A stretch of 64,000 nt of DNA from Papio anubis (Eukaryota; Chordata; Mammalia; Primates; Cercopithecidae), in contig NC_044984.1 in assembly GCF_008728515.1 (NCBI RefSeq), positions 96,705,181 through 96,769,180 on the forward strand, written 5' to 3'. The notes under the pieces were generated by a model. That model did no database searches, was not told where the DNA came from, and saw only the letters and a program-made list of their open reading frames with translations. Made by a program: the position numbers and the translations under genes. Shown here piece by piece: positions 1 to 11,599 of the stretch (the stretch's first letter is position 1; each line of letters begins with the position of its first letter).

Positions 1-443
1 TTCAAGATCTGAAGTAGGGAAATTTAAATAAGCTGGAGATCCAGGAGAGCTGATTTCAATCCAGTAGTTCCAGTTCAAGTCTGAAAGCCTGTGAACCAGG
101 AGATCTGATGGTGTAAGTTCCAGTTCAAAAGTTGTCAGACTGGAAACCCAAGAAGAGCCAATTTTTCATTTCAAGGGTAAGAGAAAGAAAAGACCAATTT
201 CCCAGTTCAAGAAGTCAGGTAGAAGGAGTTTCCTCTTACTCACCCTTTTCATTATATTCAGGTCTTCAACTGTTTGGATGAGGTCCACCCACATTAAAGA
301 AGGCAGTCTGCTTTACTCAGCCTACCTATTTAAATGTTAATCTCACCCAGAAACACCCTCCTATACACACCCAGAGTAATGTTTGGCCAAATGTCTGGGC
401 ACCCTCTGGCCCAGTCGAGTTGACATATAAAATGAACTATCAA
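1..443 (-). mobile_element. ERV-type LTR fragment, cut by the window edge
   Basis: The right half reads, in reverse, like an LTR whose + sense begins with a segment about loss of 'tgtcaacttgactgg' and contains 'gttaatctca' near it. The same family recurs at 4865-5321 (minus) and 51555-52003 (plus). I recognise it as an ERVL/MaLR-like LTR but cannot name the subfamily safely. Its outer end near 443 reads as a degenerate 'tatca'. The other end lies outside the window, so no target-site duplication can be checked. Confidence 0.6.
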
Positions 444-740
444 AGAATAGGTGAGGCAGGGCAAATGGTTTCAGGATTGGCTAGTCTGAATAATTTCAGC
501 AGGCCCTGGGCTGTAGGGGATGTCTTGAATTGTCTGATGTTTGATCCTGGGTTGACTGAGGCAGTTGAATATTGGCCTAAAGAGTAAGAGCCACATAGAG
601 GAGATGGGGGATTGTGCTCTGAATTGGTTAGATTACACGTGAACATTGTGAGTTGTTTGCTATCCCTAGGGATTACATAACCCTGGTAGGGACAGTCCTT
701 TCATGGTCAGTGAGGCCTCAGATGCCAGAACATCAAGAAT
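444..740. other. unassigned interspersed sequence
   Basis: No protein-coding signal seen. It has the look of an old LTR or MER-type repeat but I cannot assign it to a family. No tandem structure is visible. Confidence 0.3.
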
Positions 741-1880
741 AAAGAGAATAAAAAAGCATAATTAATACAGTAATCTATCCTTCTCTCTGGTTGCTTTTAA
801 GACTTTGTCTTTATTTTTCTGTACTTTTGACCCTGAAATATCTAATTTGGGTATGTTTTGATTTATCTGACTTGTGATTCTTCCAGCTTTTTGAATATGT
901 GGGTTGGTATCTTCCATCATTTGTAGAAAATTACCAACATTTATCTCTTCAAATATTGTGTTACACATCTCTTATCTTCTTCTCCAAGCAAAGCAATCTT
1001 TGCATGTCTTTATCTTCTATTGTCTCTTGTTTTTCATATTTTCTGTATTGGTCCTTCTTTCTATGCTACAGTGAGTTTTTTTATGGCCTACTTTCTAGCT
1101 CAGCAATTTTATCTATGGTTTTGTTCAGTGTGTTGCTAAACACATCCAATTCAGTTTTTAAAATTAGATATTGTATTTTTATTTCTTAAGGCTCTTGTTG
1201 GTTCTTTTTCATATCTTGTAGGTCATATTTCCACTTCCCTTCAGGTATTTTCAATTTTAACCTTGTTTCTTCAAACATTACAAGCCTATTCCCTTTATAA
1301 TCTGTGTCTGATTATTCCAATATCTGACATCTTTGTGACTGTCCTTTTACTGGCTGTTCATGTTTCTGGTCTCCCTCATGGTATCATTTTTCCTTGTGGG
1401 CTTGGTTATTTTTGACTATGTACCACCAATTTTCCTTAAAAATTATTTATGGGGATTCCCTAGGCTTTAAAGTTCCTCTAGTTAGAATTTGTATTTACTC
1501 CTGTCAGCTCCCTAGGTACATAACCATTCCAGAACTACTTTAAAGTAAATTTACAGCTTGAGATTTCCTGGACCACCCCATTAACGTGAGATAGGGCTAA
1601 AAATCATGCAAGAGTTCATTTGTGGTTACCAGTTTTAAGGGACAACTTTTTAAATATTTGATTTTCCCCTTCTTCTCTGCTCAGCATGAAATCTCACCCT
1701 TAGAAAATTCCCTACATGTGGATTGTGATTAGGAAAGTGCATTTACTTAGTTCAGAGTTTCAGTTTAATGTGCTTGTCTCCTATTTGGATTCTCATGGAT
1801 CTGGACCTTTACTTATATACCCCATGCCCCTTGAGGCCCTCTAAACTTCAGCTCAATTTTATCTAGGTCAGAAATGTCCT
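741..1880 (-). mobile_element. old L1 (L1M/HAL1-type), ORF1/5' region
   Basis: The + strand is the T-rich complement of a mammalian L1 ORF1 and upstream region. Segments around 765-1140 and 1190-1440 match the familiar antisense pattern of old L1 ORF1 (coiled-coil coding) sequence. It is heavily mutated, with stops in all frames, so it is inert. Exact limits are approximate; the 1450-1880 part is the least certain. Confidence 0.6.
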
Positions 1881-1990
1881 CAGGGGAAAAAGAAAGTAGC
1901 TTAATGAGGTGTTCATTTTTCTGAATATTTACTTTCTTCTAGAGTTTGGCTTGGTATCTCATCCTCACAATCTTTCGAAATTTTTTATTC

Positions 1991-2287
1991 TTTTTTTTTT
2001 TTTTTTTGAGACAGAGTCTCACTCTGTCACCCTAGCTGGGATGCAGTGGTGGGATCTTGGCCCACTGCAATCTTTTCCTCCCAGGTTCAAGCGATCCTCC
2101 CACCTCAGCCTCCTGAATACAGGCACACACCACCACTTCTGGCTTTTTTTTTTTTTTTTTTTGTATTTTTGGTAACAGGGTTTCACCGTGTTGCCCAGGC
2201 TGGTCTTGAATTCCTGAGCTCAAGCAATCTGCCCACCTTGGCCTCCCACAATGCTGGAATTACAGGCATGAGCTGCTGCGCCTGGCC
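1991..2287 (-). mobile_element. Alu SINE
   Basis: Full-length dimeric Alu in reverse. It starts with a T-run (the reversed poly(A) tail), then 'gagacagagtctcactctgt', and ends with the reversed Alu head at 'cctggcc'. The middle A-rich linker is expanded to about 20 T on this strand. It is inserted in AT-rich DNA; flanks are too T-rich for a confident target-site duplication. Confidence 0.95.
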
Positions 2288-2986
2288 TTCTTTGATTCTT
2301 TTAAGAAAATGATTTTAGCAATTAGAATTATTATGAATAAACTAATTTGTTACTGGAAATTTTGTTACTGGAATTGGAAGTTGTAGGAAATCTTTTACAT
2401 TTACTTGAATGCTTATAGAATTGCTTCAGTTTCCTTGAAATTTAAAAATAGCACCAGAATATTTTAAGGTGATGACTTTTTAAAATTAATTTTGCCTAGT
2501 ACACAAGAAGCCTTTTTGATCTACTGATTTCATGACTTTTTCCACAGATAAATAAGATAATAATTTTATTATATCTTTATCACCTGTTTTCCATTTCTTC
2601 TGATCATTTCTTTAGAAACAAAGTCTTTTTGTATCTATCATTTTCCTCCTTTGGATTCATTTACTTCATATTGTTGGATAATTTCTCAAGCATTTCTAAC
2701 ATTATAAGTGATTTTTTTTTAATCTACAGTGGTGTTGCTATTTTAATTTCTACCTGTAGTAATGTAGAAGATATTTATATGACATTATTTCCTTCATTAT
2801 AACTTTAAAATATTTCTAGTTCTCTTTTATCTTAGTATTTCATTGTTTTAATTCAGGTTTCTTTCTGTACTTCTAGAATCCATAATTTTTGTAATTTTAT
2901 TGAATATTAATTCATGATATAATTTTTATGAAAATAATTGTATTTATTTTCATAAATACACTCATATCTTTCCTTGTTTTCAGAAT
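2288..2986. other. AT-rich stretch, no feature recognised
   Basis: Very AT-rich, with many stops in every frame. Some T-rich segments could be remnants of antisense L1, but none is convincing. Nothing supported here. Confidence 0.4.
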
Positions 2987-3497
2987 TGTTATCAAGCAAA
3001 TGGGTTCACTGCCTGATGCACACAGAAAGAAATAACTATAGCACTAGCTTTGGAGAAAAGAAAGACTTTATTGCAAAATGAGTCAACAAGGGTCAGGAGT
3101 GAGTCCAAATCTGTTTCCTCAGTTTGGGGTCTGCAGCAAGTGTATGGGCTTGAAGAGCAATAGAAAAGATTTAGGAATGTTGATTTGTCAGTCTGATTGC
3201 AGGGCTTCAAATTTGACCAGTTATGGTAAGGTATGTTGAAGTGAATTTTAGCCCTAGATCTTGTGGGTCAACAGACCCTTGCTTCAGAAAGAGTTCTGGT
3301 GTTATGGTTCCAGTCATGTTCCAGTATAGTTGGCTCTGAGGAGAGAAATCATTGGTTTTGGATATTGTTAGAGGTCAAAGTTTTTCTATCGTGCATGCCT
3401 TGGCTTCATGACTTACAGTTTTTGGCTCTGTTACTACAAGGTAACTCAACATTTTGTTATTAACAACATGGACCATTTGGGCTGGTCCAGAGTTACA
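2987..3497 (-). mobile_element. LTR-like solo element (family not named)
   Basis: Read on the minus strand, this 511-bp segment begins with TG (3497) and ends with CA (2987). It carries an AATAAA-type polyadenylation signal, seen in the window as 'tttatt' near 3069-3074, about 85 bp before the CA end. Length, termini and signal are typical of a retroviral LTR. The flanks do not give a matching target-site duplication, so this call is tentative. Confidence 0.45.
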
Positions 3498-3984
3498 GGT
3501 TCTTTGTATTGGTCCATTGTGATTTTATTTATTTTTCAAATTTTTTATAATCACTTTTAAAATCTTAGATAATAAATAAAATTTAAATGATAAATTCCAT
3601 TGAAAATAACTAGCCAAAACATAAAGTAGGTAAATTGCACCATTCAAACATATAAACAATTCTTTTTAAACCTAAAGGTAAGGAAGAAAATACTTAAATC
3701 TTAGTTCTTTATTTGTGCATGGAAATTTTTAACACTATATATAAATGTGAGAAATCATTTCGGCCAAAAAAGAAGTCAGAAGTCAAAATTCATAAAACAA
3801 ACCTTAGGAATGTGGAGGTTAAGATATTTTCTGCCCTACCAATTAATTATTATTTATTAAAAGAAGTAGAGAGATTGATATACATGAACAAAATTGAGAC
3901 AACATGCAGGTATACTTGTTGACACCACTTGGAAAAAACCCACGTTTATTTTGAAAGGACTTGTGAACATCCAGTAAATAGAAA
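3498..3984. other. AT-rich stretch, no feature recognised
   Basis: No repeat family or exon recognised. A donor-like 'aaaggtaagg' near 3673-3682 has no convincing acceptor upstream. Confidence 0.4.
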
Positions 3985-4110
3985 AATACATTCAGAAAAT
4001 ACTTACTGAATATTTATGATGTGTCAGACACTGTGTTAGAAACTTGGGAGGTAAAGCTTCTATGTCTAAGAAGCTCAGAGTCTAGTTGGGGGCAGGTAAG
4101 CACAAACTTT
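3985..4110 (-). mobile_element. L2 3' end fragment
   Basis: Contains the conserved L2 3'-end motif in reverse: 'actgaatatttatgatgtgt' followed by 'cagacactgtgttag'. These match the 'cctactatgtgccaggcactgtg' class of L2 tails. Old and truncated. Confidence 0.6.
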
Positions 4111-4128
4111 AAATATTTACAGTATTTT

Positions 4129-4152
4129 CTCTCTCTCTCTCTCTCTCTCTTC
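4129..4152. repeat. (TC)n microsatellite
   Basis: About eleven uninterrupted CT dinucleotides directly upstream of the Tigger element. Likely length-polymorphic. Confidence 0.85.
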
Positions 4153-4184
4153 CCCAAACTGTTTTGTCTAAAAATGGGTTACAC

Positions 4185-5488
4185 ATGATATGTACAAGCT
4201 TATACATTCAGTTACGTGTCCGTTAGTGTACCATATGTACATAAACCCAGATGGTGTAGCCTACTCCACACTTAGGCTATATGGTATAGCCTATTGCTCC
4301 TAGGCTACATACCTGTGCAGCATGTTACTGTACTGAATACTTTAGGTGTCTATAACACAATGGTAAGTATTTGAGTATCTATACATATCTAAACATAGAA
4401 GAAGTACAATAAAAATTTGGTATAAAAGATTTAAAAATGGTACACCTGTATAGGGTAATTACAATAAATGGAGCTTGCAGGACTCAAAGTTTCTCTGGGT
4501 AGTCAGTGAGTGAGTTGTGAGTGAATGTGAAGGCCTGGGACATTACTATACACTACTGTAGACATTATAAACACTGTGCACTTATGCTACACTAAATTTA
4601 TTAAAAATACTTTTCTTTATTCAATAAGGTAACCATAGCTTACTATTACATTTTTACTTTACAAGCTTTAAGATTTTTTAACTTTTTGATTCTTTTGTAA
4701 TAACATTTAGCATGAAACGTAACATATACACATTGTACAGCTGTTCAAAAATATTTTCTTTCTTTTAATCTTTATTGCATAAGCTTTTTTCTATTTTTAA
4801 GTTTTTACTTTTAAAACTTTTTTGTTAAAAACTATGGTACAAACACACACATTAGTTTAGGCCGTGTATTAGTCAGGGTTCTAGAGAGGAACAGAGCTAA
4901 TAGGAGAGAGATATATAAAGGGAAGTTTATTAAGTATTAATTCACATGATCACAAGGTCCTGCAATAGGTCACAAGGTTTCACAATAGGCCATCTGCAAG
5001 CTTAGGAGCAAGGAGAGCCAGTCTGAGTCCCAAAACTGAAGAATTTGGGTATCCAATGTTCGAGGGCACGAAGCATCCAGCATAGGAGAGAGATATAGGC
5101 TGGGAGTCTAGGCCAGTCTAGTCTTTTCATGTTATTCTGCCTGCTTTATATTCAGTGGTAGCTGATTAGATGGTGTCCACCCAGATTATGAGTGGGTCTG
5201 CCTTCTCCAGCCCACTGATTTAAATGTTAATCTCCTTTGCAACACCCTCACAGACACACCCAGGATCAATACTTTGCATCCTTCAACCCAATCAAGTTGA
5301 CCCTCAGTATTAACCATCACAGACCTATACAAGGTAAGGATCATCAATATCGCTGTCTTCTACCTCCACATCTTGTCCCATTAGAAGGCCTTCAGGGGTA
5401 TTAACAGTTCCATTATAATCTTATGGGACCACTACTGTATGTGCAGTTTGTCATTGACCAAAATGTCATTATGTGGCACATGACTGTA
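4185..5488 (-). mobile_element. Tigger-type mariner DNA transposon, split by an LTR
   Basis: Non-LTR, non-coding Tc1/mariner element of the Tigger group. The right end, 'ggcacatgactgta', is the typical terminal inverted repeat in reverse. The left part contains the characteristic 'ggctatatggtatagcctat' and 'agcatgttactgtactgaat' blocks. An LTR at 4865-5321 interrupts it: sequence before 4865 and after 5321 joins across the family's A-rich middle. No transposase frame survives. I believe it belongs to the Tigger3/4 group, but the exact name needs a consensus search. Confidence 0.8.
4865..5321 (-). mobile_element. ERVL/MaLR-like solo LTR inside Tigger
   Basis: 457-bp LTR. In reverse it runs from 'tgatggttaa' (5321) to 'cctgactaatac' plus A (4865). 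The same family as 1-443. The flanking pentamers GGCCG (4860-4864) and GACCT (5322-5326) each differ from the expected Tigger sequence GGCCT at one or two positions, consistent with a decayed 5-bp target-site duplication. Confidence 0.8.
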
Positions 5489-6030
5489 CTTGTATATATC
5501 ACTTATTTGTGTATATCATATATCATTGAATGTATATATGGAATCCGGTCATGTAGGTAACGTTTGTGTGAAATATTTGGCCTTTTAGTTTCCTGTGGAG
5601 CCTGGAAGGATCAGGGTTCCTGAAAATTTAAACCAGAACTCAGATATTCCAGTAATTGCACATCAAGTGCCCACTAGTAGCTAAGCATCTGCTACACAAC
5701 AGCATACAAAGTCTGGAAGGTAATGAAAATAGTGCAAATGGGTTCCCCATTTCTTTTCCAAGAAAAACCTCCTAATGGGTTGCTGATGAGCTAATCAGGT
5801 CAAGTGTTCTCTGAGTTGCCCACTTTCTAAAGTCAGCAAGCATAACATTTTGTTAACCTATTGACACAGAGGAAATTTGTTTTCCATCTGTCCTTTTACA
5901 GTAACTACTCAAAATTGCTTTCTCTTCAGCTAACAAAGTTAATGAATAAATTATTCAAGTTTGACACTCATAGAAAATAACATTTTACATTTTTCGTTTT
6001 TATTCCTGATTATTTTGCTTTCTTTTTCAG

Positions 6031-6135
6031 CCATTACTTCTTTCTCTATGAAGAGCTTTTAATCTTTACTGAAATTTTGCAGTGTTGGTTTAGAGAGTCA
6101 TACTCAGACTCTCTGGAGCTAATCACATTCACAAA
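6031..6135 (+). CDS. candidate internal exon 1 (unidentified gene)
   Basis: The upstream tract (5995-6030) has a branch-point-like 'cctgat', a strong pyrimidine run and 'tttttcag'. The downstream edge is 'acaaagtaagttt', a near-consensus donor. The segment is 105 nt, a multiple of three, and only one of its three frames is open: one leading base, 34 codons, then two bases. The open frame starts HYFFLYEELLIFTE. I do not recognise the protein. A match to a PH-like or membrane segment is conceivable but not supported. Pseudo-exons with good splice sites are common in primate introns, so this remains a candidate. The phase link with 6553-6627 raises the odds. Confidence 0.28.
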
Positions 6136-6552
6136 GTAAGTTTCTTATTTTGCAGATATAACATTTACATATGTTGAAGCAGTCACATGATAATTTTGTA
6201 AATGCGGATAAATTCTATTACGAATTTATAACCATTTGCATAAGACAGAATAAAAGTTTAACTTTGCGCTACATGTAAACAAAAGGTTTCCTAAGGAAAT
6301 AGTTATTAGAATAAAAATATTTGGCACATTTTAAACCTGAGAATAAGCTCTTCTCCAAGATGGAAAAGTGAATTATAGGTCTTTGTTATTATTCTTTATG
6401 AAATTTTAATTCCAAGCATCTCTACTCACTAATATTTTGTTAAACTTATTCCTTTACTAAAATTTTCTTCAAAATTATCTTAATGTCCAACCTTTTGTCT
6501 GTCTCAAACTGTCCTTTCACTAAGTAGGTCCAAATTGGGTGTTTACTTGCAG

Positions 6553-6627
6553 TGAATATGTTTTTAGTGGTTTGTTGTATTCAGAGGATTATACCTTCAA
6601 AGATGGTCATCTAATTAATTCACAAAG
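6553..6627 (+). CDS. candidate internal exon 2 (unidentified gene)
   Basis: A 75-nt segment between the acceptor 'gtttacttgcag' and the donor 'aaaggtaagc'. Its length is a multiple of three. It reads open in the phase left by the 6031-6135 segment: one base completes the split codon, then 24 sense codons (EYVFSGLLYSEDYTFKDGHL and on), then two bases. The other two frames contain stops. Two adjacent candidates that are both in-phase and both symmetric is more than a single pseudo-exon would give. The acceptor has a weak pyrimidine tract, and an alternative acceptor at 6584 would break the frame. The gene is not identified. Confidence 0.27.
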
Positions 6628-7751
6628 GTAAGCTTTTCTTCACTTTTGTGGTTAGGCCAATTTAAATAATACGTGTTAGAGAATGAGCATCTATGTATTT
6701 CCTCTGCAGACTGACTATTCTAACATTCACTATACTAAGAGTATTGTTATTTAAGCATCACTAAATGCATTCACCTTCCCAATTTTCAGAGACAAAGTAA
6801 AACTCACTCATATTTCATTTATTATGAATGTGCATACAAGTCTATTAATTTAACATTTTCCACCAATGTAATAAAATAGCAATATTATTTTATACTTGTT
6901 AGAAAAATTCTACCAAGAGTATTTTTGATTATCATCAGCAAGTGGTCACTGTTTCTTTTGGAAGATGCTCCTGGTCACTAAAAACTGTATCACTTTAACC
7001 ACAACCTCGTTAAACTGGGTTCAGAGACTCACAAATTATATCAACAGTAGCATTTCTTTCCGTTGAATATGCAAAGTAGGTTTTTATTCTCTATGTGTTC
7101 CAGTATCTACCTTGAACAGTCTCAGAACTAGTTAAAGCATTTAAGTACTCTTGTGATGAAGGAAGTAATGATTAATTGATAACTACTTTCGTTTAGCTTA
7201 TAAAACATTTCCCCTAAACTTTACCTAAATTTTGGGGGATGGTGAGGGAAGTCTCCTTTAATTACTTATCGACCCAGGTATTAGACAGCCATAATATCTT
7301 TTTTTTAAAAGCAGGAAATAATAGATTTTGTATGGAAATTTTTAAGAAATGTCAGAGAGCTGGTCCTGTTGAAAAGTTTAGCAGTTATAGAAAAATATTT
7401 CAAAAACATAAATGCAGCATTTTAAACATGGTTTGGTGTCCAGAATAACTTGTTGGTGTTATTTTTCATTTTCAACATAAATATCAACTGCCAGTATGTA
7501 ATTGAATCACAAACGTATTTGAATTCAGGAATTTTTATACTGAAATATTTCTCTGTGAGCAAATCCCACCTCACCAAACAGAAAGATTCTGTTACTGTTT
7601 GTGTGTTCTAAAAGCGAGAAAGCCTTGTATTATATAATTCTCTGTCGGGTGTTTTATGTATCTGTATGCTTTTTTATTCCATTCCCCCTCTCATTTTTGT
7701 ACTCCTCAAAATATCTAGGACGGCATTTTTACATGCTTGTATACATTTAAG

Positions 7752-7993
7752 AATATAGCATAGTGGTTAAAAACTTGGCTTCTGCAACCAGACTGTTTAG
7801 GTTCAAATCTTGGCTCCATAACCTTTAGTACTGTGACCTTTGCAATTCACTTAAACCTCCTGTGCCTTGGATTTCTCATCTATAAACTGGAAGGTGGATT
7901 AACTATTGGTGGATTAAATGAGTCAGCACATGTAGAGCACTTCAAGTAGTAGCTGGTACATATCAGGCTCTTAGTAAATATTAGCTATTATTA
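7752..7993 (+). mobile_element. MIR SINE
   Basis: Nearly full-length MIR. It has the tRNA-like head 'agcatagtggttaaaaactt', the core 'cctcctgtgccttggatttc' and 'tcatctataaactgg', and the tail 'taaatattagctattatt'. Confidence 0.9.
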
Positions 7994-9240
7994 TTTTTAA
8001 CAAGTATTTATTAAGCACCTGTTACACTGAAACAGTGCTGTGGGTGCTGGGGATGCCATGATGAACAAAATAGTCACCTTTACTTCTATCATAAAATTTA
8101 AAGTTTGGTGAAATATTCAGGCAAACACACAGGTCATTGTAATACAGTATGATAACTGCTATCATAGGGTAGTGTAGGGTGTCACAATTGCCTAATGGAG
8201 GACCCCTTACCAGACTGAGGGTATCAGGAAAGTTTTTCTGGTCTAAGCAATGTCTAATCTGAGATCTGAAGGTTGGTGAAATAGCTTGTACCCTCCAAAT
8301 CTCATGTTGAAATTTGATCCCCAGTGTTGAAAGTGGGGTCCAGTGGGAGGTGTTTGGGTTACGGAGGTGGATCCTTCATGAATGGCTTTGTCATTCTTGT
8401 GGAACTGAGTGAGTTCACACTCTTATTACCATGAGATCTGGTTGTTAAAAAGAGTCTGCCACCTTCCTCCCACCCTGTCTCTTCCTTCTGCTCTTGCTGT
8501 GTAATGCCTGCTCCCTTTGCTTTCTGCCGTGAGTGGAAGCTTCCTGATGTGCTCCCCAGACATAGCTGCTCATGCCATGCTTCTTGTACAGCCTGCAGAA
8601 CCATGAACCAAATAAACCTCTTTTCTTTATAAATTACCTAGGTATTCCTTTATAGCAATGCAAGCAGATTAGACAGATGGGTAGGGGCTTGCCATGTGAT
8701 AGTGAATGGTGTGGAGGAATGGAGTTTCAAGAAGACAGGGTAGCCAGAGGATCCATGATGGGAAAGTTCCACAGGGGAAAGAGACTATGACACATTTAAG
8801 GACTTAAAAGGCTCAGTTAAATGCGCTATATAGTTCATTACAGGGGGTGGTGCACAAGCCTCTTTGTTCTGAGAAGAATAGGGAATCATGAAGGTGTAGA
8901 AGAGGAGAGTGTCATGTTCATATTTTAGTTTTCAGATCTCTTGAACTCCAGTGTAGGTAATATACTAAAGTGAGTTTAAAAGTTGATATAGGAAGATCAG
9001 TTAAAATGCCAGTGCACCATTCAGGAGAAAGATGTTGGAGGCTTGGAACCAGAGTGGTAGGCATGAATAGAAAGAGAACTTGAGAAATCTGAGAGACGTT
9101 TATGGGAAGAGAGTCAGAAGGACTTGGTAATAATACAGTGCAAGATATGGAGAGAGAGTGAGAAAGTAGACCTAAAGATGGATTCCTAGGTTTCTAGATT
9201 GAGCATGTGATTGATGCCATCTACAGAGACAGGAAACACT
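7994..9240 (-). mobile_element. L2 LINE 3' half, interrupted by an LTR
   Basis: Begins with the reversed L2 tail ('agtatttattaagcacctgt', 'gtgctggggatgcc') and continues through reversed L2 ORF2/3' sequence ('gatctgaaggttgg', then after 8675 'gggaaagttccac' and onward). The block 9000-9240 matches the reversed L2 coding region. The LTR at 8277-8675 splits it. L2 seems to resume past the L1 at about 16400. Confidence 0.65.
8277..8675 (+). mobile_element. solo LTR, MST/MLT2-type (ERVL-MaLR)
   Basis: 399-bp LTR with TG start and ACA end. Internal landmarks are 'ccctccaaatctcatgttg', 'atgaatggctttgtca', 'ccaaataaacctcttttctt' (polyadenylation signal AATAAA) and 'ttcctttatagcaatgcaa'. Flanking pentamers GTTGG (8272-8276) and GATGG (8676-8680) look like a 5-bp target-site duplication with one mismatch. 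Confidence 0.8.
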
Positions 9241-9669
9241 GACTGTTGTGGCTACTCAGTATATATCCTTGGTAATTATGTCCCGGTTGTCAGCTAGGAG
9301 CAAATCCTGCTCAATGTCAATTCATGTGCTCTTAGGTGGAGCTGATTCCACCTCCAGCTCCAAGGATGGAGCACATGAACTAGGTTGGACCAATTAGTGC
9401 ATCACATTCTCCCAGCCACATGTGAGAGGGTTGGTCACAGCAATTAAGCTTGATACAGTTAGAGTGAGTCTGACAGCTTTGGTGGGACTTGTTAAAAAAG
9501 GCTTGGGAGTGTGAATTGGAGTTGAAGCAGTTATCTTGAACCCACCAGAGGAATGTGTGCGAGAAAGGAGCCAACACAGTGGAAAGCAAAGCTGAGAGAA
9601 AGAGAGAAGAAAATCCTGAGAATGCCCTTTAAGTACTGAATCTAGCCATGCCTATGTCATCCTCTCCCT
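9241..9669. mobile_element. ancient unnamed repeat, continued at 16284-16335
   Basis: Sequence up to 9669 joins cleanly to 16284-16335 ('aataagttgttttttggctt' then 'aagccag') once the L1 and one copy of its duplication are removed. The joined tail resembles the 3' end of an old L1M-class element. I cannot name it with confidence. Confidence 0.4.
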
Positions 9670-10074
9670 TGCACTGTTTCTTTTTTTTTAAAATTTAATT
9701 GAATTTTAAGTTCCAAGATACACATGCAGGATGTGCAGGTTTGTACACAGGTAAACATGCGCCGTGATGGTTTGCTGCACCTATCAAGTCATCACCTAGG
9801 TATTAAGCCCCACATGCATTAGCTGTTTATCCTGATGCTCTCCCTCCCCCAATCCCCCATGCCTGACAGTCCCCAGTGTGTGTTGTTCAGCTCCCTGTGT
9901 CTATGTGTTCTCATCGTTCTGCTCTCACTTATAAGTGAGGACATGTGGTGTTTGGTTTTCTGCTCCTGTGTTAGTTTGCTGAGGATAATGGCATGTCTGG
10001 TATTTTAAGAAACTGCCACATTCCTTCCCAAAGCAGTGGAACCATTTCACTTTCCCACTGGTAGTCTGTGATAG

Positions 10075-11581
10075 TTCCAGTTTCAGAAGAAATGGTACCA
10101 ACTCCTCTTTGTACCTCTGGTAGAATTCAGCTGTAAATCCGTCTGGTTCTGGGCTTTTTTTGGTTGGTAGGCTATTTATTATTGCCTCAATTTCAGAACT
10201 TGTTATTGGTCTATCCAGGGATTCAACTTCTTCCTGGTTCAGTCTTGGGAGGGTGTATGTGTCCAGGAATTTATCAATTTCTTCTCAGTTTTCTAGTTTG
10301 TTTGCATAGAGGTGTTTACAGTATTCGCTGATGGTTGTTCATATTACTGTGGGGTCAGTGGTGATATCCCTCTTATCATTTTTCATTGTGTCTATTTAAT
10401 TCTTCTCTCTTTTCTTCTTTATTAGTTTAGCTAGCAGTCTATCTATTTTATTAATTTTTTCAAAAAACAAAAAAATAAAAAACAGCTCCTGGATTCATTG
10501 ATTTTTTTGGAGGGTTTTTCATGTCTCTGTCCCCTTCTGTTCCACCCTAATCTTGGTTATTTATTTTATTCTGCTAGCTTTGGGGTTTGTTTGCTCTTGG
10601 TTCTCTAGTACTTTTGATTGTGATGTTAGAGTGTTGATTTGAGATTTTTGTAGTTTTTTTATGTAGGCATTTAGTGCTATAAATTTCCCTCTTAATACTT
10701 CTTTAGCTGAATCCCAGAGATTCTGGTACAGTGTCTTTTTGTTCTCATTGGTTTCAAATAACTTCTTGATTTCTGCCTTAATTTCATTGTTTACCCAGGA
10801 GTCGTTCAGGAGCAAGTTGTACAATTTCCACGTAGTTGTGTGGTTTTCAGAGTTTCTTAATCTTGAGATCTAATTTGATTGTGCTGTAGTCTGAGAGACT
10901 GTTCATTATTATGTCAGTTCTTTTGCATTTGTTGAGGAGTGTTTTACTCCCAGTTATGTGATCAATTTTAGAGTAAGTGCCATATGACACTGAGAAGAAT
11001 GTATATTTATTGTTTTTGGGTGGAGATTTCTGTAGATATCTATCAGGTCCACTTGATCCAGAGTTGAGTTCAAGTCCTGAATATCCTTGCTAACTTTCTG
11101 TCTCAGTAATCTGTCTAATATTAACAGTGGGGTGTTAAAGTCTCCCACTATTATTGTGTGGGAGTCTAAGTCTCTCTGTAGGTCTCTAAGAACTTGTGTT
11201 ATAAATCTGGGTGCTCCTGTATTGGGTGCATATATATTTAGGATATTTAGTTAACCCTTCTTGCTGAATTGAACCCCTTACCATTATGTAATGTTTTTCT
11301 TTGTCCTTTTTGATATTTATTGGTTTAAAGACTGTTTTGTCAGAAACTAGGATTGCAATCCCTGCTTTTTTCTGCTTTCCATTTGCTTGGTAAATTTTCC
11401 TCCATCCCTTTATTTTGAGCCTATGTGTGTTTTTGCACATGAGATGGGTCTTTTCAATACAGCACACTGATGGGTCTTGACTCTTTACCCAGCTTGCTAT
11501 TCTGTGTATTTTAATTGGGGAATTTGACCCATTTACATTTAAGGTTAATATTGTTATATGTAAATTTGATCCTGCCATCAT
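10075..11581 (-). pseudogene. L1 ORF2 remnant (endonuclease start and part of RT)
   Basis: ORF2 encodes the L1 endonuclease/reverse transcriptase. The start codon region is at about 11581, and the N-terminal endonuclease block is readable (for example NLHITILTLNVNGSNSPIK). It continues in broken frames through 10954-11148 and 10561-10824, with stops and frameshifts. Near 10075 the sequence jumps to the element's 3' part, so the catalytic RT and C-terminal domains are mostly missing. Non-functional. Confidence 0.8.
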
Positions 11582-11599
11582 GATGCTAGCTGGTTATTT

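Larger units (their letters stand above)
5489..7750. other. repeat-poor stretch with candidate exons
   Basis: The longest part of the first 30 kb in which I recognise no repeat. Two exon-like segments with good splice signals and continuous phase lie at 6031-6135 and 6553-6627 (separate entries). Further downstream, acceptor-like sites near 6941 and 7104 could lead to short terminal exons, but these are not convincing. Confidence 0.4.

Noticed and set aside
5638..5722. Exon-like segment ending 'ctggaaggtaatg'
   Set aside because: All three frames contain stops and the acceptor is weak.
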